A stretch of 38,484 bases of DNA, from NCBI GenBank assembly GCA_023393065.1, contig JAEWMX010000016.1, positions 1 through 38,484 of the forward strand. The letters run 5' to 3'. The position numbers were made by a program, and so were the translations under genes. Every line of letters starts with the position of its first letter. The first letter of the stretch is position 1. Positions 24,710-34,129 of this stretch are shown here, piece by piece. The notes beneath the pieces are model-generated. The model was not told where the DNA came from, did not search any database, and saw nothing but the letters and a program-made list of their open reading frames with translations. The stretch is from Bacillota bacterium. GTDB lineage: Bacteria; Bacillota_I; Bacilli_A; RFN20; CAG-826.

Positions 24710-25733
24710 TAACATGTATAAAATTACGCCAAACGAGTTGTCGCCAGACACTAAGGCGACAATGAAGACGCGTATCATCACCTCTATCATCCTGGCCGTC
24801 TTATGCCTTCCGTGTGCCTTTCTCGGCGGCTGGTTTTATTTTGCTCTCATCTTCTTAGTGGTGGCTATTGCCACTCACGAGATTGTCTATGTCGAAAGGA
24901 AAAGGCGTTTTTCGCTCTTCATCTATATCTTTTGTTTCGTCGTCATGTTCTCTTTGGTCTACTGGGTTTTTATTAAAAACCAAGTTTTACAATTTCGCGA
25001 TTCTCCCCAAAATTATGTCTTTGCCATCGAAAGCGGATTTAATACGCTTTCGGTCTCGACCATTGCCATTGCCGTGGCGGCCGGCGTATTTTTCTTCGTC
25101 GTCTTAGCCAATGATAAATTTACTATTCACGATGCGAGCTACTTATTCACGATGATTGTGGTGGTGGCTCTGGGCATGCAGTCGCTGCTCTTTATGCGCT
25201 ACTACCCATATTCGAAGTTCGCTTTTGGGGCAGCCGATAGCACAGTCGACACGACGACTCCGTTTTTTGAGTACTTGCACTCGGCGTTTCTCCTTATATA
25301 TCTAGCGGTCGGAGTCATGATCAATGACATCGGCGCTTATTTCATTGGTGTTTTGTTCGGTCGTAACAAGGTAAATCCTCGCATTTCTCCGAAGAAGACA
25401 TGGGAAGGGTTTTTCGGAGGTATTCTCTTCAGCTTTCTCTTTTCGACCGGACTCGCCTTGCTCGTCGGCTATCTCGGTTATCCAATTCTGCCCTTTTTAA
25501 CTCCTGATAAATGGTATTGGATCATCCTCTTATCGCTTGCGATGCCGATTATCGGCAATCTCGGCGATTTTACATTCAGCTCTGTAAAACGCCATTATGA
25601 TATTAAGGATTTCGGCACTTTGCTCAAAGGTCATGGCGGTGTCTTAGACCGTCTTGATTCTGCCCTTTTTGCGGCGATCGTCATCGCAAGTCTCATCATC
25701 TTCATCAACAATGGGTGGGATTTCTTCTTATGA
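24702..25733 (+). CDS. cdsA: Phosphatidate cytidylyltransferase CdsA (enlarged)
   Basis: The enzyme makes CDP-diacylglycerol from phosphatidate and CTP. The C-terminal signature SSVKRHYDIKDFGTLLKGHG followed by GVLDRLDS is intact, as is RISPKKTWEGFFGG. The protein has 343 residues, against about 260-280 for usual CdsA. The extra length is a hydrophilic N-terminus (about 25 residues) and loops between the early membrane segments. About seven to nine membrane helices are visible. GGGGGA before the ATG at 24702 serves as SD. Its TGA overlaps the dxr start. Confidence 0.95.
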   Translation: MNNNMYKITPNELSPDTKATMKTRIITSIILAVLCLPCAFLGGWFYFALIFLVVAIATHEIVYVERKRRFSLFIYIFCFVVMFSLVYWVFIKNQVLQFRDSPQNYVFAIESGFNTLSVSTIAIAVAAGVFFFVVLANDKFTIHDASYLFTMIVVVALGMQSLLFMRYYPYSKFAFGAADSTVDTTTPFFEYLHSAFLLIYLAVGVMINDIGAYFIGVLFGRNKVNPRISPKKTWEGFFGGILFSFLFSTGLALLVGYLGYPILPFLTPDKWYWIILLSLAMPIIGNLGDFTFSSVKRHYDIKDFGTLLKGHGGVLDRLDSALFAAIVIASLIIFINNGWDFFL

Positions 25734-26875
25734 AGCGCGTCCTTTTGCTCGGAGCATCGGGGAGCATCGGCCAGCAAACTCTCGATGTCATCTCCTCCGA
25801 TGACAGAAATTTTGAATTAGTCGCTTTTTCGGTCGGAGAAAAAGTTGATCTCGTCTCGACTATCATTCGCCTTCACCCTTCGGTTAAATGTGTGTGTATC
25901 AAGCACGGCGAATATATCGATATCTTAAAACAGCAACATCCCCGCATTTCCTTCTTTAGCGGTGACGAGGGTCTCATCAAGATTGTCAAGAAGGCCAAGT
26001 ACGACCTCGTCGTCAACGCTCTAGTCGGTTTTGCCGGCTTTCCCCCGACAATCGCCGCCTTAAAAAAGAAAGCGACGATATGCCTCGCCAATAAGGAGAG
26101 TTTGGTCGTCGGCGGCGAAATCGTCAATCGCCTTCTTAAAAAAGGGTATGGAAAGATTTTTCCGATTGATTCCGAACACGTCGCCTTAGCCAAATGCTTG
26201 AGCCAAGCGGCGCAAAACCATGTCAGCAAACTCATTTTAACCGCTTCCGGAGGCGCTTTTCGAAATCATAGCAAGGAGCAACTCTCAGACGTCAAAGCCG
26301 CAGATGCTTTAAAGCATCCAACCTGGCAGATGGGAGCGAAGATCACCATCGACTCGGCAACGATGATGAATAAGGGTTTCGAAATTATTGAAGCTCATTA
26401 CCTGTTTAATTATGAAATTGATAAAATCGATATCCTCATGCATGATGAAAGCCATGTTCACTCGCTTGTCAAATTAGATGACGGAACCCTGCTTGCCGAC
26501 ATTAGCGAACCGGACATGAGAGTTCCGATCACCTATGCTCTTTTTGAAGGTCAAACCCAATTCTCTTGCACACGAATAAAATCGCTAAAGCAACTCGACA
26601 ATTTTCACTTTCATGATTTTGACGCTGCGAAATATCCGTGTGTGGCATTGGCAAAAGAAGCTTTGCGCATGGGCGGTACAGCGCTCGCTGTTCTCAATGC
26701 CGCCAACGAAGTGGCCGTCTATGCCTTCTTGGAAAACCGTATTCCGTTTCTTTCGATTTCCGAATTGATTGCAAAAGAGCTTAACTATGTTAAAGTAAAA
26801 AGACAAACGATTCGCAACGTCATCGAAGCTGACCGTCTAACTCGCCTCCATCTCAGAAAAGTATTAGGTAATTAA
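25730..26875 (+). CDS. dxr: 1-deoxy-D-xylulose 5-phosphate reductoisomerase
   Basis: DXR converts DXP to MEP, the committed step of the non-mevalonate isoprenoid pathway. From the ATG at 25730 (ATGA overlap with cdsA) it has 381 residues. It begins MKRVLLLGASGSIGQQTLDV (NADPH fold), then LANKESLVVGG, PIDSEH, LTASGGAFR, HPTWQMGAKITIDSATMMNK and the C-terminal NAANEVAV. The longer start at 25715 lies inside cdsA. It shows that this organism uses the MEP pathway to feed uppS. Confidence 0.97.
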   Translation: MKRVLLLGASGSIGQQTLDVISSDDRNFELVAFSVGEKVDLVSTIIRLHPSVKCVCIKHGEYIDILKQQHPRISFFSGDEGLIKIVKKAKYDLVVNALVGFAGFPPTIAALKKKATICLANKESLVVGGEIVNRLLKKGYGKIFPIDSEHVALAKCLSQAAQNHVSKLILTASGGAFRNHSKEQLSDVKAADALKHPTWQMGAKITIDSATMMNKGFEIIEAHYLFNYEIDKIDILMHDESHVHSLVKLDDGTLLADISEPDMRVPITYALFEGQTQFSCTRIKSLKQLDNFHFHDFDAAKYPCVALAKEALRMGGTALAVLNAANEVAVYAFLENRIPFLSISELIAKELNYVKVKRQTIRNVIEADRLTRLHLRKVLGN

Positions 26876-26876
26876 C

Positions 26877-28175
26877 ATGCAAGTATTAACATTTATTCTC
26901 AATCTCGTCCTCTTTCTTGTCTCCCTTGGAGTTTTGATTACGATTCACGAACTCGGCCATTTTATGACGGCGAAACTCTTCAAGGTTTATTGCATTGAGT
27001 TTTCCATCGGCTTTGGCCCCAAGTTTTTTAAGCGCAAGAAAAAAGGTGGCGAGACGACCTTTTCTATCGGCTCCATTCCCTTGGGCGGCTATGTCTTGAT
27101 GTATGGCGAGGGGACGGAACTTCCCGATGGAGTCGTCATCGGCGAAGAGCGAAGCCTCGAAGGCGTTAAAAAATGGAAGCGAGCGATTATCTTGTCGGCC
27201 GGCATCGTCTTGAATATGGTGCTTGGCATGACGCTGTTCTTCGTCTCCAATACCGCCCTGCCCTATTATTACTTTCAAGGCGAAAGCGTTATCGCCGAGG
27301 CTTCACCGGCCTACGAAGCGGGCATTCGCACCGGCGACCGGCTCGGATATGTCAATTTCATTCATGGCGACAGCCAAACGCTGATCATCGATAGTTCTGT
27401 CAACTTTAACGAAAGCACTTATGTTCTCGGCTTCTTGCCGAATAAAGTGCGCGATAATCCCAAACTTGAAGATGGTGTTAAACTCTATTTGCCATTCGCC
27501 GACGGCGAAGCGGCGAGCGCTGCTGGGGTCGATGATTCATACATCGCTCTTCTCGACGAAGGAAAAATCGCTAATATTCCCGACTTTACTAAAGTCTATA
27601 CCGCCAACGATTTTGTCATTGACGATTCCTTTGTCGCTAACATCTCGACATATGAGTTAAACGATGATGGCGAAGCGATTAACCAAACCTTTTATGATTT
27701 AATTTTTACCATCGTTTCACCGGGGCTCAATGAACCGCTGGCTTTCGCTAGTCTCGGCATGTCGTTTACCTTCACGCGTCAGTGGCGGAGCTTTGGCGAC
27801 GCCCTCAAGGCGACATGGCAGGACTTCGCCTATGCCAATACAGCTGTGGTTCGTGGTATCGGCATGCTCTTTACCGGCAGCGGTGAAGTTTCGGGCATCG
27901 TCGGCATCTTTTCGACCTCTTCGACGATTTTGGCTGATTTTGGCTTTGCCAGTTATCTTTATCTATGGGGTCTCATCTCAGTCAACTTAGCCATCTTTAA
28001 TCTCTTGCCCTTCCCCGGTCTTGATGGATGGCAACTCCTCGTGACCGCCATCGAAGCGATCACGCGTAAAAAAGTGCCGACCAAAGTTAAAGCCATCATC
28101 TCGGCGGTCGGTCTCGTCTTACTCTTTGGTCTAATGATTTTCATAACCATTAAGGATATCGTCCATTTATTCTAA
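26877..28175 (+). CDS. rseP: RseP family intramembrane zinc metalloprotease
   Basis: The 432-residue site-2 protease cuts membrane substrates such as anti-sigma factors or remnant signal peptides. The zinc motif HELGH is at residues 24-28 in the first membrane helix. A PDZ domain begins near residue 130 (EASPAYEAGIRTGDRLGYV). Before the last helices is LLPFPGLDGW, where most homologues have NxxPxPxLDGG; the metal-ligand Asp is kept. The region 175-280 between PDZ and the C-terminal membrane part is long and acidic. It sits between dxr and polC; the proS gene often found here is absent. Confidence 0.93.
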   Translation: MQVLTFILNLVLFLVSLGVLITIHELGHFMTAKLFKVYCIEFSIGFGPKFFKRKKKGGETTFSIGSIPLGGYVLMYGEGTELPDGVVIGEERSLEGVKKWKRAIILSAGIVLNMVLGMTLFFVSNTALPYYYFQGESVIAEASPAYEAGIRTGDRLGYVNFIHGDSQTLIIDSSVNFNESTYVLGFLPNKVRDNPKLEDGVKLYLPFADGEAASAAGVDDSYIALLDEGKIANIPDFTKVYTANDFVIDDSFVANISTYELNDDGEAINQTFYDLIFTIVSPGLNEPLAFASLGMSFTFTRQWRSFGDALKATWQDFAYANTAVVRGIGMLFTGSGEVSGIVGIFSTSSTILADFGFASYLYLWGLISVNLAIFNLLPFPGLDGWQLLVTAIEAITRKKVPTKVKAIISAVGLVLLFGLMIFITIKDIVHLF

Positions 28176-28181
28176 TTGATC

Positions 28182-31100
28182 ATGAACAACAAGATGGTTC
28201 GTTTTCTCAATTCGCTGGACATCGCTGATGTCGAGGTTTTTGATCTTGATTTTGATCTCGTCGGCATGAATCCGATCGATAAGACCCAAGTCGACATGGC
28301 GATTGTCAAGGACACCCCCTGGCAATATCATCTCCTCGAGCGCTTTCAGAGGGGATTGAGCAAAATCACCTATCCTTATACCGTCACCTTTTCTTATAAA
28401 GAGAAACCGTCGTTTTACGATGCCGTCCACATCATTGAGAATTGGTATCGCGCCAACTATCGCGCCAACACTCCATTTGAGATACGCGATGATCACGGAA
28501 ATATCGTACTGACCTTTCACAATGAGCAAAAACGCGAGAATTTTTCTCCTATCATGGCGGAACTGAAGGATTTTTTTCATTTTCTTTGCTATGAGTTCGC
28601 GATTTTAGATGAATTCGTCCCCGAAGAAAAAGCTATTACCGTTTCCGCAAGCAAACTCGAAGCCCTCACCAAAAAAGCCGAAAAAGTCATTGAAGAATTC
28701 GAGTCTGAAGGAGACGAAGACACAACTTATTACCGCGATCCAAAATCGATCGAAGAACAGCATAAAGAAGAGCTTGCCGATGTTGAAAAAAAGATGCTGA
28801 GCATCATGCGTTCCAACAAGAAAGCGATGCTTGAAGATCGCAAGCGGCAAAACTCGCGAGCGGGCGGCACATACACCGTCATCGAGAGCATCGGCGATAT
28901 TATCGCTGAGGGCCAACGCGTCGACTTTGTCGGCAAGATCTTTAGTCACGACAAACGCATTTTCGGCAACGGACGCAACTTCTTGACTTTGGGCGTTGGC
29001 GATGACCGCCACGCCATCTTTGTCAAGATGTTCGGATCGAAAAACGGGCAGGAAGACAAATTTGATGATTACAAAATCGGCATGAGCATTCGCGTCCTAG
29101 GCGTCGTCGAATCCGATAAGTTTAACAATGAATTAAATGTCACGGGCCACAATTTATATATTTTACCAACGAGCCCGCTGCGCAAAGATCCTGAAGACGA
29201 CAAACGCGTCGAACTCCACCTCCACACAAAGATGTCAAACATGGATGGCGTCGGCGAAATTGAAAAATATATCAAGGTCGCCAAGTCGATGGGGCATAAG
29301 GCCATCGCCATCACCGACCACGGCGTCGTCCAAGGCTATCCTGATGCCCAAAAGGAAGCGAAGGCGCAAGGCATCAAGATGATTTACGGTGCTGAGCTCT
29401 ACATGGTAGATGATGATCTAAAATATATTTCTAATTCGAAGGACATCACGCTTCACGATGCCACTTATGTGTGCTTCGACTTTGAAACGACGGGCTTATC
29501 TTCAAAATACGATCGCATCATCGAATTCGGCGCGACGCGTTTTGAAAAAGGCATGATCGTCGATTCGATTGATTTTTTCATTAATCCTGGCCGAGCGATT
29601 CCCAAGAAGATAACGGAGATGACGCGCATTACCGACGAGATGGTGAAAGACGCGCCGAATGAAAAAGACGTCATCGCCAAGATTCGCAATTTTATCAAGG
29701 ACGCGATTCTCGTTTCGCACAATGCCGAATTCGATATCGGATTTTTAAACGAAGCGCTGCTGCGCTCGGGAGCCGAAAAAATCGATAATCCCGTCATCGA
29801 CACCCTCGCTCTATCGCGTTATCTATTCCCGGAAGCACGCTATCACAACTTAGGTGCTCTCTGTCGAAATCTTGAAATTACATCATATAATGATGATGAA
29901 GCTCACCGCGCTGATTTTGACGCGCGGATATTGAACGAAGTATGGCTGGCAATCCTCAACATTCTCGTCAGAGATAATATGCTATTAACGCATGCCGATT
30001 TAGCGTCTTTGAAAGCCAAAGATTCAATCCTTCGCCATCTTAAACCTCGTCACATCGTCGTTTTAGCGCAAAACGAAATCGGCTTAAAAAACTTATATAA
30101 ACTCATCTCGATCAGCCATGTCGACTATTTCGCGGATATACCGAAGATTCCTCGCCACGAGCTAATTAAGCACCGGGAAGGCCTCCTCTATGGCTCGGCG
30201 TGTTTTAATGGGGAAGTATTTGATACGGTTCGCACCAGAACGCACGATGATTTGAAACGCGTGATGGAATTTTACGACTATATCGAAGTTCAACCCGTCC
30301 CCAATTATTCTTATCTCGTCAATACCGGTTCCATTGAAACAAACGAGCAAGTTAAAATTTTTATTCAAGACATCATCTCAGCCGCTGACGAAATTGGAAA
30401 ACCGGTCGTCGCCACCGGCGATGCCCACTATGTTAATCCCGAAGACAAAATTCACCGCGATGTCTACATCATGGCTAAAGCTGTCGGTGGTCGCCCGCAC
30501 CCTCTCAATACCAACCCTTATGAAAAGCCGGGAGTCGAATACTTTGAAAATCCTGATCAACACTATCGTTCAACGCGCGAGATGCTTAAGGAATTCTGCT
30601 TTCTCGGAGAAGACAAAGCCAAGGAAATCGTCGTTAAGAATTCGAGTTCCATAGCCGATTCAATCAGCGAAATTTTTCCTGTCAAAAGTCAACTGTCGGC
30701 TCCGAAAATCCCGGGAAGTGAAGAGTTTTTGCGCACTTTGTGCTTCAATACAGCCCATGAGTGGTACGGCAATCCACTTCCACAGCATATCGAAGATCGC
30801 CTCAATCGTGAACTTAACGGTATCATCAGCAACGGCTATGCAGTGAACTACTACATCGCTCACAAAATCATCGCCAAGGCAAAAGAAGACGGCTATCTCG
30901 TCGGCAGTCGTGGCTCGGTCGGCTCTTCATTTGTGGCGACGATGTCGCACATCACCGAAGTCAATCCTCTCAAGCCTCACTATCGCTGCCCAAAATGTAA
31001 GAATTCAGAATTCGGACAAGATAGCAAATATGCATCGGGATATGATTTGCCAGATAAATATTGTCCCGTCTGCGGAAGCAAGTACATTAAAGACGGCCAA

Positions 31101-32609
31101 GACATTCCGTTTGAGACCTTTCTCGGCTTCAATGCCGAAAAGATTCCCGATATCGACTTGAACTTCCCGAGCGACTATCAAGCTCGAGCCCACGATTACA
31201 CGAAGGTATTGCTCGGTGAAAATAATGTATTTCGCGCCGGGACAATCGGCACGACGGCCGACAAGACGGCCTTTGGCTATGTTCGCGGTTACTTCGAACG
31301 CCTCGGAAGAAATCCCAATGAGATATCCCGCGCCGAGATTGCTTATTTGGCCGCGGCCTTAACCGGAGTTAAAAAGACAACTGGTCAGCACCCCGGCGGC
31401 ATCATGGTCATTCCAAATGACAAGGAAGTTTATGATTTTACTCCTGTGCAATATCCGGCCGACGACAAAACTTCGACATGGAAGACAACTCACTTTGACT
31501 ATCGGGCGATACACGATTCACTTCTCAAACTTGACCTTTTAGGTCATGTTGATCCTTTAGCTTTGAAAATGATGTGCGAAATGACAAATATCAATGTCGA
31601 AGATATTCCGATGGACGACGCCAAAGTCATCTCCATCTTCTCAAGCGATGCTGTCTATAAGCGCAAGAACAACTATTTAAAGGTTGAGACAGGGGCCTTA
31701 GCTATTCCCGAATTCGGCACCGACTTTGTCCGCGGCGTCTTAAGAAAAACAAAACCTAAGACTTTTGCTGAACTCGTTATCATATCCGGATTGACACACG
31801 GCACGAATGTCTGGGCCAACAACCTCGAAGTTCTCTTCGATCAGAAGATTCTCGCTCTCAAAGATGTCATCGGCTGTCGCGATGACATCATGTCTTACCT
31901 AATCGCCAAAGGCATCGAACCAAAGATTGCCTTTACAGTCATGGAAACGGTTCGCAAAGGAAAAGGAATTGCCCCTGAATTTGAAAAGATCATGGTCGCG
32001 CACAATGTTCCTGATTTTTTTATCTCCTCATGTAAACGCATCGAATACCTGTTCCCGAAAGCCCACGCTGTCGCCTATGTTATGATGGCGGTGCGCGTCG
32101 GTTATTTTAAAGTCTATTACCCACTTGAATTCTATGCCGTTTTCTTCAGCGTCCGCAGCAAGCAATACGAATTCAACACGATGGTCAAAGGCGAAGACGC
32201 GATTACGACGAGAATCGAAGAGTTGAGGCGCAAGAGCATCAATCGCTCCGAGAAAATTCTACCGAAGGAAGTCGGCATTCTCGACACCTTGATCGTCGCG
32301 ATTGAAATGCTCGAAAGAGGTTTTAAGTTTGGCAATATCGATCTAATGAGATCGGATGCCGTCAATTTCACCGTCGATCACGAACGCGGTGTCCTCATTC
32401 CTCCATTCAGCGTTCTCGACGGCCTCGGCGAAGCCGCTGCCTATTCGGTCATCGAGGCACGGCAAAACGGCAAGTTCATATCCAAGGAGGATTTGCTCTC
32501 TCGGACGAAGCTTAATAACACGAATGTCGAGCACCTGAGCAAGCTCGGCGTTTTGGATGATTTAGGCGACACGAATCAAATTTCTATTTTTGAATTTAAT
32601 TTTGATTAA
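28182..32609 (+). CDS. polC: DNA polymerase III alpha subunit, PolC type
   Basis: PolC is the Gram-positive replicative polymerase with built-in proofreading. Taking the ATG at 28182 (not the in-frame TTG at 28176) it has 1475 residues. Order: N-terminal domain, OB fold (about 215-335), PHP domain start (VELHLHTKMSNMDG, about 342), inserted DEDDh exonuclease (FDFETTGL about 432, SHNAEFD, HRADFDARI), rest of PHP, then the polymerase core with a four-cysteine zinc site (CPKC at about 936, CPVC) and catalytic acidic motif PDIDLNF (about 988). The C-terminus has the thumb and tandem HhH regions. No SD is seen; it follows rseP by 6 nt. Confidence 0.97.
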   Translation: MNNKMVRFLNSLDIADVEVFDLDFDLVGMNPIDKTQVDMAIVKDTPWQYHLLERFQRGLSKITYPYTVTFSYKEKPSFYDAVHIIENWYRANYRANTPFEIRDDHGNIVLTFHNEQKRENFSPIMAELKDFFHFLCYEFAILDEFVPEEKAITVSASKLEALTKKAEKVIEEFESEGDEDTTYYRDPKSIEEQHKEELADVEKKMLSIMRSNKKAMLEDRKRQNSRAGGTYTVIESIGDIIAEGQRVDFVGKIFSHDKRIFGNGRNFLTLGVGDDRHAIFVKMFGSKNGQEDKFDDYKIGMSIRVLGVVESDKFNNELNVTGHNLYILPTSPLRKDPEDDKRVELHLHTKMSNMDGVGEIEKYIKVAKSMGHKAIAITDHGVVQGYPDAQKEAKAQGIKMIYGAELYMVDDDLKYISNSKDITLHDATYVCFDFETTGLSSKYDRIIEFGATRFEKGMIVDSIDFFINPGRAIPKKITEMTRITDEMVKDAPNEKDVIAKIRNFIKDAILVSHNAEFDIGFLNEALLRSGAEKIDNPVIDTLALSRYLFPEARYHNLGALCRNLEITSYNDDEAHRADFDARILNEVWLAILNILVRDNMLLTHADLASLKAKDSILRHLKPRHIVVLAQNEIGLKNLYKLISISHVDYFADIPKIPRHELIKHREGLLYGSACFNGEVFDTVRTRTHDDLKRVMEFYDYIEVQPVPNYSYLVNTGSIETNEQVKIFIQDIISAADEIGKPVVATGDAHYVNPEDKIHRDVYIMAKAVGGRPHPLNTNPYEKPGVEYFENPDQHYRSTREMLKEFCFLGEDKAKEIVVKNSSSIADSISEIFPVKSQLSAPKIPGSEEFLRTLCFNTAHEWYGNPLPQHIEDRLNRELNGIISNGYAVNYYIAHKIIAKAKEDGYLVGSRGSVGSSFVATMSHITEVNPLKPHYRCPKCKNSEFGQDSKYASGYDLPDKYCPVCGSKYIKDGQDIPFETFLGFNAEKIPDIDLNFPSDYQARAHDYTKVLLGENNVFRAGTIGTTADKTAFGYVRGYFERLGRNPNEISRAEIAYLAAALTGVKKTTGQHPGGIMVIPNDKEVYDFTPVQYPADDKTSTWKTTHFDYRAIHDSLLKLDLLGHVDPLALKMMCEMTNINVEDIPMDDAKVISIFSSDAVYKRKNNYLKVETGALAIPEFGTDFVRGVLRKTKPKTFAELVIISGLTHGTNVWANNLEVLFDQKILALKDVIGCRDDIMSYLIAKGIEPKIAFTVMETVRKGKGIAPEFEKIMVAHNVPDFFISSCKRIEYLFPKAHAVAYVMMAVRVGYFKVYYPLEFYAVFFSVRSKQYEFNTMVKGEDAITTRIEELRRKSINRSEKILPKEVGILDTLIVAIEMLERGFKFGNIDLMRSDAVNFTVDHERGVLIPPFSVLDGLGEAAAYSVIEARQNGKFISKEDLLSRTKLNNTNVEHLSKLGVLDDLGDTNQISIFEFNFD

Positions 32610-32616
32610 AAATCAT

Positions 32617-32622
32617 TATAAT
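32617..32622 (+). promoter_or_regulatory. tRNA-Pro -10 element
   Basis: TATAAT lies 18 nt before the tRNA 5' end, giving +1 near 32629. The -35 region falls within the end of polC and is not consensus. Confidence 0.5.
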
Positions 32623-32640
32623 AATTAGTTGCGGTCAACT

Positions 32641-32717
32641 CGGGACGTAGCACAGCTTGGTAGTGCGCTTGGTTCGGGACCAAGAGGTCGAGGGTTCGAA
32701 TCCCTTCGTTCCGACCA
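32641..32717 (+). tRNA. tRNA-Pro (anticodon CGG)
   Basis: A full cloverleaf is visible: acceptor CGGGACG / CGTTCCG, D-arm GCAC-GTGC, anticodon stem CTTGG / CCAAG with loop TTCGGGA (anticodon CGG, for CCG codons), T-arm with TTCGAAT, and an encoded CCA end. Confidence 0.95.
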
Positions 32718-32730
32718 GCACTAATCGGTC

Positions 32731-32781
32731 AGTTCCCTAAATATCGACCAAACAGTCGGAAAGATATCACGGGAACTTTTT
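32731..32781 (+). terminator. Long terminator hairpin after tRNA-Pro
   Basis: AGTTCCC (32731-32737) pairs with GGGAACT (32771-32777). An inner ATATC / GATAT pair and a CGAC / GTCG stem extend the structure. A T run follows. Confidence 0.7.
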
Positions 32782-32790
32782 ATATCGTTA

Positions 32791-32818
32791 TTGTGGAGAA
32801 GAATAAAACTGCTATTAT
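32791..32818 (+). promoter_or_regulatory. tRNA-Arg promoter
   Basis: TTGTGG (32791-32796), 16-base spacer, TATTAT (32813-32818); +1 near 32825, nine bases before the tRNA. Confidence 0.6.
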
Positions 32819-32833
32819 TTTAGAGGTAGCAAT

Positions 32834-32910
32834 GCGCTCGTAGCTCAGCTGGATAGAGCACCACCCTCCTAAGGTGGGGGTCGGACGTTCGAATCGTCTC
32901 GGGCGCGCCA
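32834..32910 (+). tRNA. tRNA-Arg (anticodon CCT)
   Basis: Cloverleaf: acceptor GCGCTCG / CGGGCGC, D-arm GCTC-GAGC, anticodon stem CCACC / GGTGG with loop CTCCTAA (anticodon CCT, for AGG codons), T-arm GGACG-TTCGAAT-CGTCT, encoded CCA end. Confidence 0.95.
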
Positions 32911-32922
32911 ATTCATCAAAAG

Positions 32923-32945
32923 TCCGATTTTATCGGATTTTTTTA
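32923..32945 (+). terminator. Intrinsic terminator after tRNA-Arg
   Basis: TCCGAT (32923-32928), loop TTT, ATCGGA (32932-32937), then a long T run. Confidence 0.9.
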
Positions 32946-32960
32946 ATTAGTATCTGCGTT

Positions 32961-33098
32961 TTGCAAATAACTGAAAAGTCCTCAGCGTTTTATGATGGCA
33001 AGCCTCCGCTTACTGCAACCGATACTTCAAAAACTAAGAAAGCGGCAAAAAGTCTTTTAGTGAGCATATCTTATGCATTATCGAACATGTTTTCATAA
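32961..33098 (+). other. Possible small ORF or gene relic
   Basis: Between tRNA-Arg and the VOC gene an open frame ends at 33098. From a TTG at 32961 it would code 45 residues including FYDGKPPLTATDTSKTKKAA and a hydrophobic end (LVSISYALSNMF). The composition looks protein-like, but there is no SD, no ATG and no family I recognise. It may be the 3' remnant of a lost gene or chance. Confidence 0.2.
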
Positions 33099-33126
33099 AA
33101 TAGTGACATATAAAAGAGGTTAGTAT

Positions 33127-33972
33127 ATGAACGATTTTCATAGCGAAAAAACGATGCATGTCAAAAATGTGACATTAAGAGTAAAAAATATCGAAAAAAT
33201 GCTCGAATTCTATACTGGCATTTTGAAAATGAAACTAATAGCAAATCAAGGCAACTACTATAGCCTTGGCACTGCCAATCACCGCGTCTTGGTCAATCTC
33301 GTCGTTGATGAACAAGCGGTGAGGAGTCAAAAGACGACAGGATTATTTCACTTTGCCTTACTGCTTCCCGCGCGCCGTGATTTAGGAGTTTTTCTCAATT
33401 TCTTATTAGCCATTGATTACCCTTTGTCTGGGGCCAGCGACCACGATGTCAGCGAAGCTCTTTACCTCCTTGATCCGGAAGGTAACGGCATCGAGATATA
33501 TGCCGATGTTCCCGCGAACAAGTGGAAGCGCTCAAAGGATGGCATTATGATGACGACAGCCGCCATTGATCATGCCTCCCTTCTTAAAGAAGAGGGAGAG
33601 TATGAAAGCATTCCTCAAGAAACATTAATGGGTCATCTCCATTTACGCGTCAATAACATCGATCAGGCGCAAGCATTCTTCATCGGCGCACTTGGCTTTC
33701 AAAAAACTTTCGATTATGGTCCTAGCGCCTCTTTTACGAGCGATGGTGGATATCATCATCATCTTGCTTTTAATACTTGGGGAGGCTCGGGAAATCCTCA
33801 CCTAGGCCCCCATCAGCTTGGTCTTATCGAGTATGCGATCAACGTGCCCGCCTCTCATGTCGAAAAGCTGATAACAAGGTTAAATAAAGCGAGAATTGAA
33901 TACCGAAAAGAAGGAAACAATATCTACTTAAAAGACATCAATAACACAAGTGTTAATATGGTAATTATTTAA
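33127..33972 (+). CDS. Two-domain VOC protein, CatE-like dioxygenase family
   Basis: The 281-residue protein has two glyoxalase/bleomycin-resistance (VOC) modules: residues about 10-125 (NVTLRVKNIEKMLEFYTGIL to GNGIEIYADVP) and about 165-281 (GHLHLRVNNIDQAQAFF to the end). It resembles Bacillus CatE, an extradiol catechol 2,3-dioxygenase, in TGLFHFALLLP, DHDVSEALYLLDPEGNGIEIY and the GGYHHHLAFNTW metal region. Likely metal ligands are a His at the start of module two, the HHH stretch and a Glu in LIEYAINV. The true substrate is unknown. AGAGGT precedes the ATG. Confidence 0.85.
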   Translation: MNDFHSEKTMHVKNVTLRVKNIEKMLEFYTGILKMKLIANQGNYYSLGTANHRVLVNLVVDEQAVRSQKTTGLFHFALLLPARRDLGVFLNFLLAIDYPLSGASDHDVSEALYLLDPEGNGIEIYADVPANKWKRSKDGIMMTTAAIDHASLLKEEGEYESIPQETLMGHLHLRVNNIDQAQAFFIGALGFQKTFDYGPSASFTSDGGYHHHLAFNTWGGSGNPHLGPHQLGLIEYAINVPASHVEKLITRLNKARIEYRKEGNNIYLKDINNTSVNMVII

Positions 33973-34053
33973 TCTGAAAAGCCGAATCAGAATCGTGTGA
34001 TTTTAAGAGATTTACTACAAGTATCCAAGAAGCAAAATATGTTTTGTCTCGCC

Positions 34054-34082
34054 TTGAGAAAAGACCTCATTTTTGTTATATT
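34054..34082 (+). promoter_or_regulatory. Promoter upstream of the YhhN-like gene
   Basis: TTGAGA (34054-34059), 17-base spacer, TATATT (34077-34082); +1 near 34089. Confidence 0.6.
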
Positions 34083-34129
34083 ACATATGTAACGCAAACT
34101 CAGACTATCTCGTTTGCTAATGTTGGAAA

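Noticed and set aside
28176..28181. TTG at 28176 as polC start
   Set aside because: It lies directly against the rseP stop and would add just two residues before an in-frame ATG; neither has an SD, so the ATG is preferred.
28167..29012. Minus-strand open frames opposite the 5' part of polC
   Set aside because: They are antisense to a confidently assigned gene and encode no recognisable domain.
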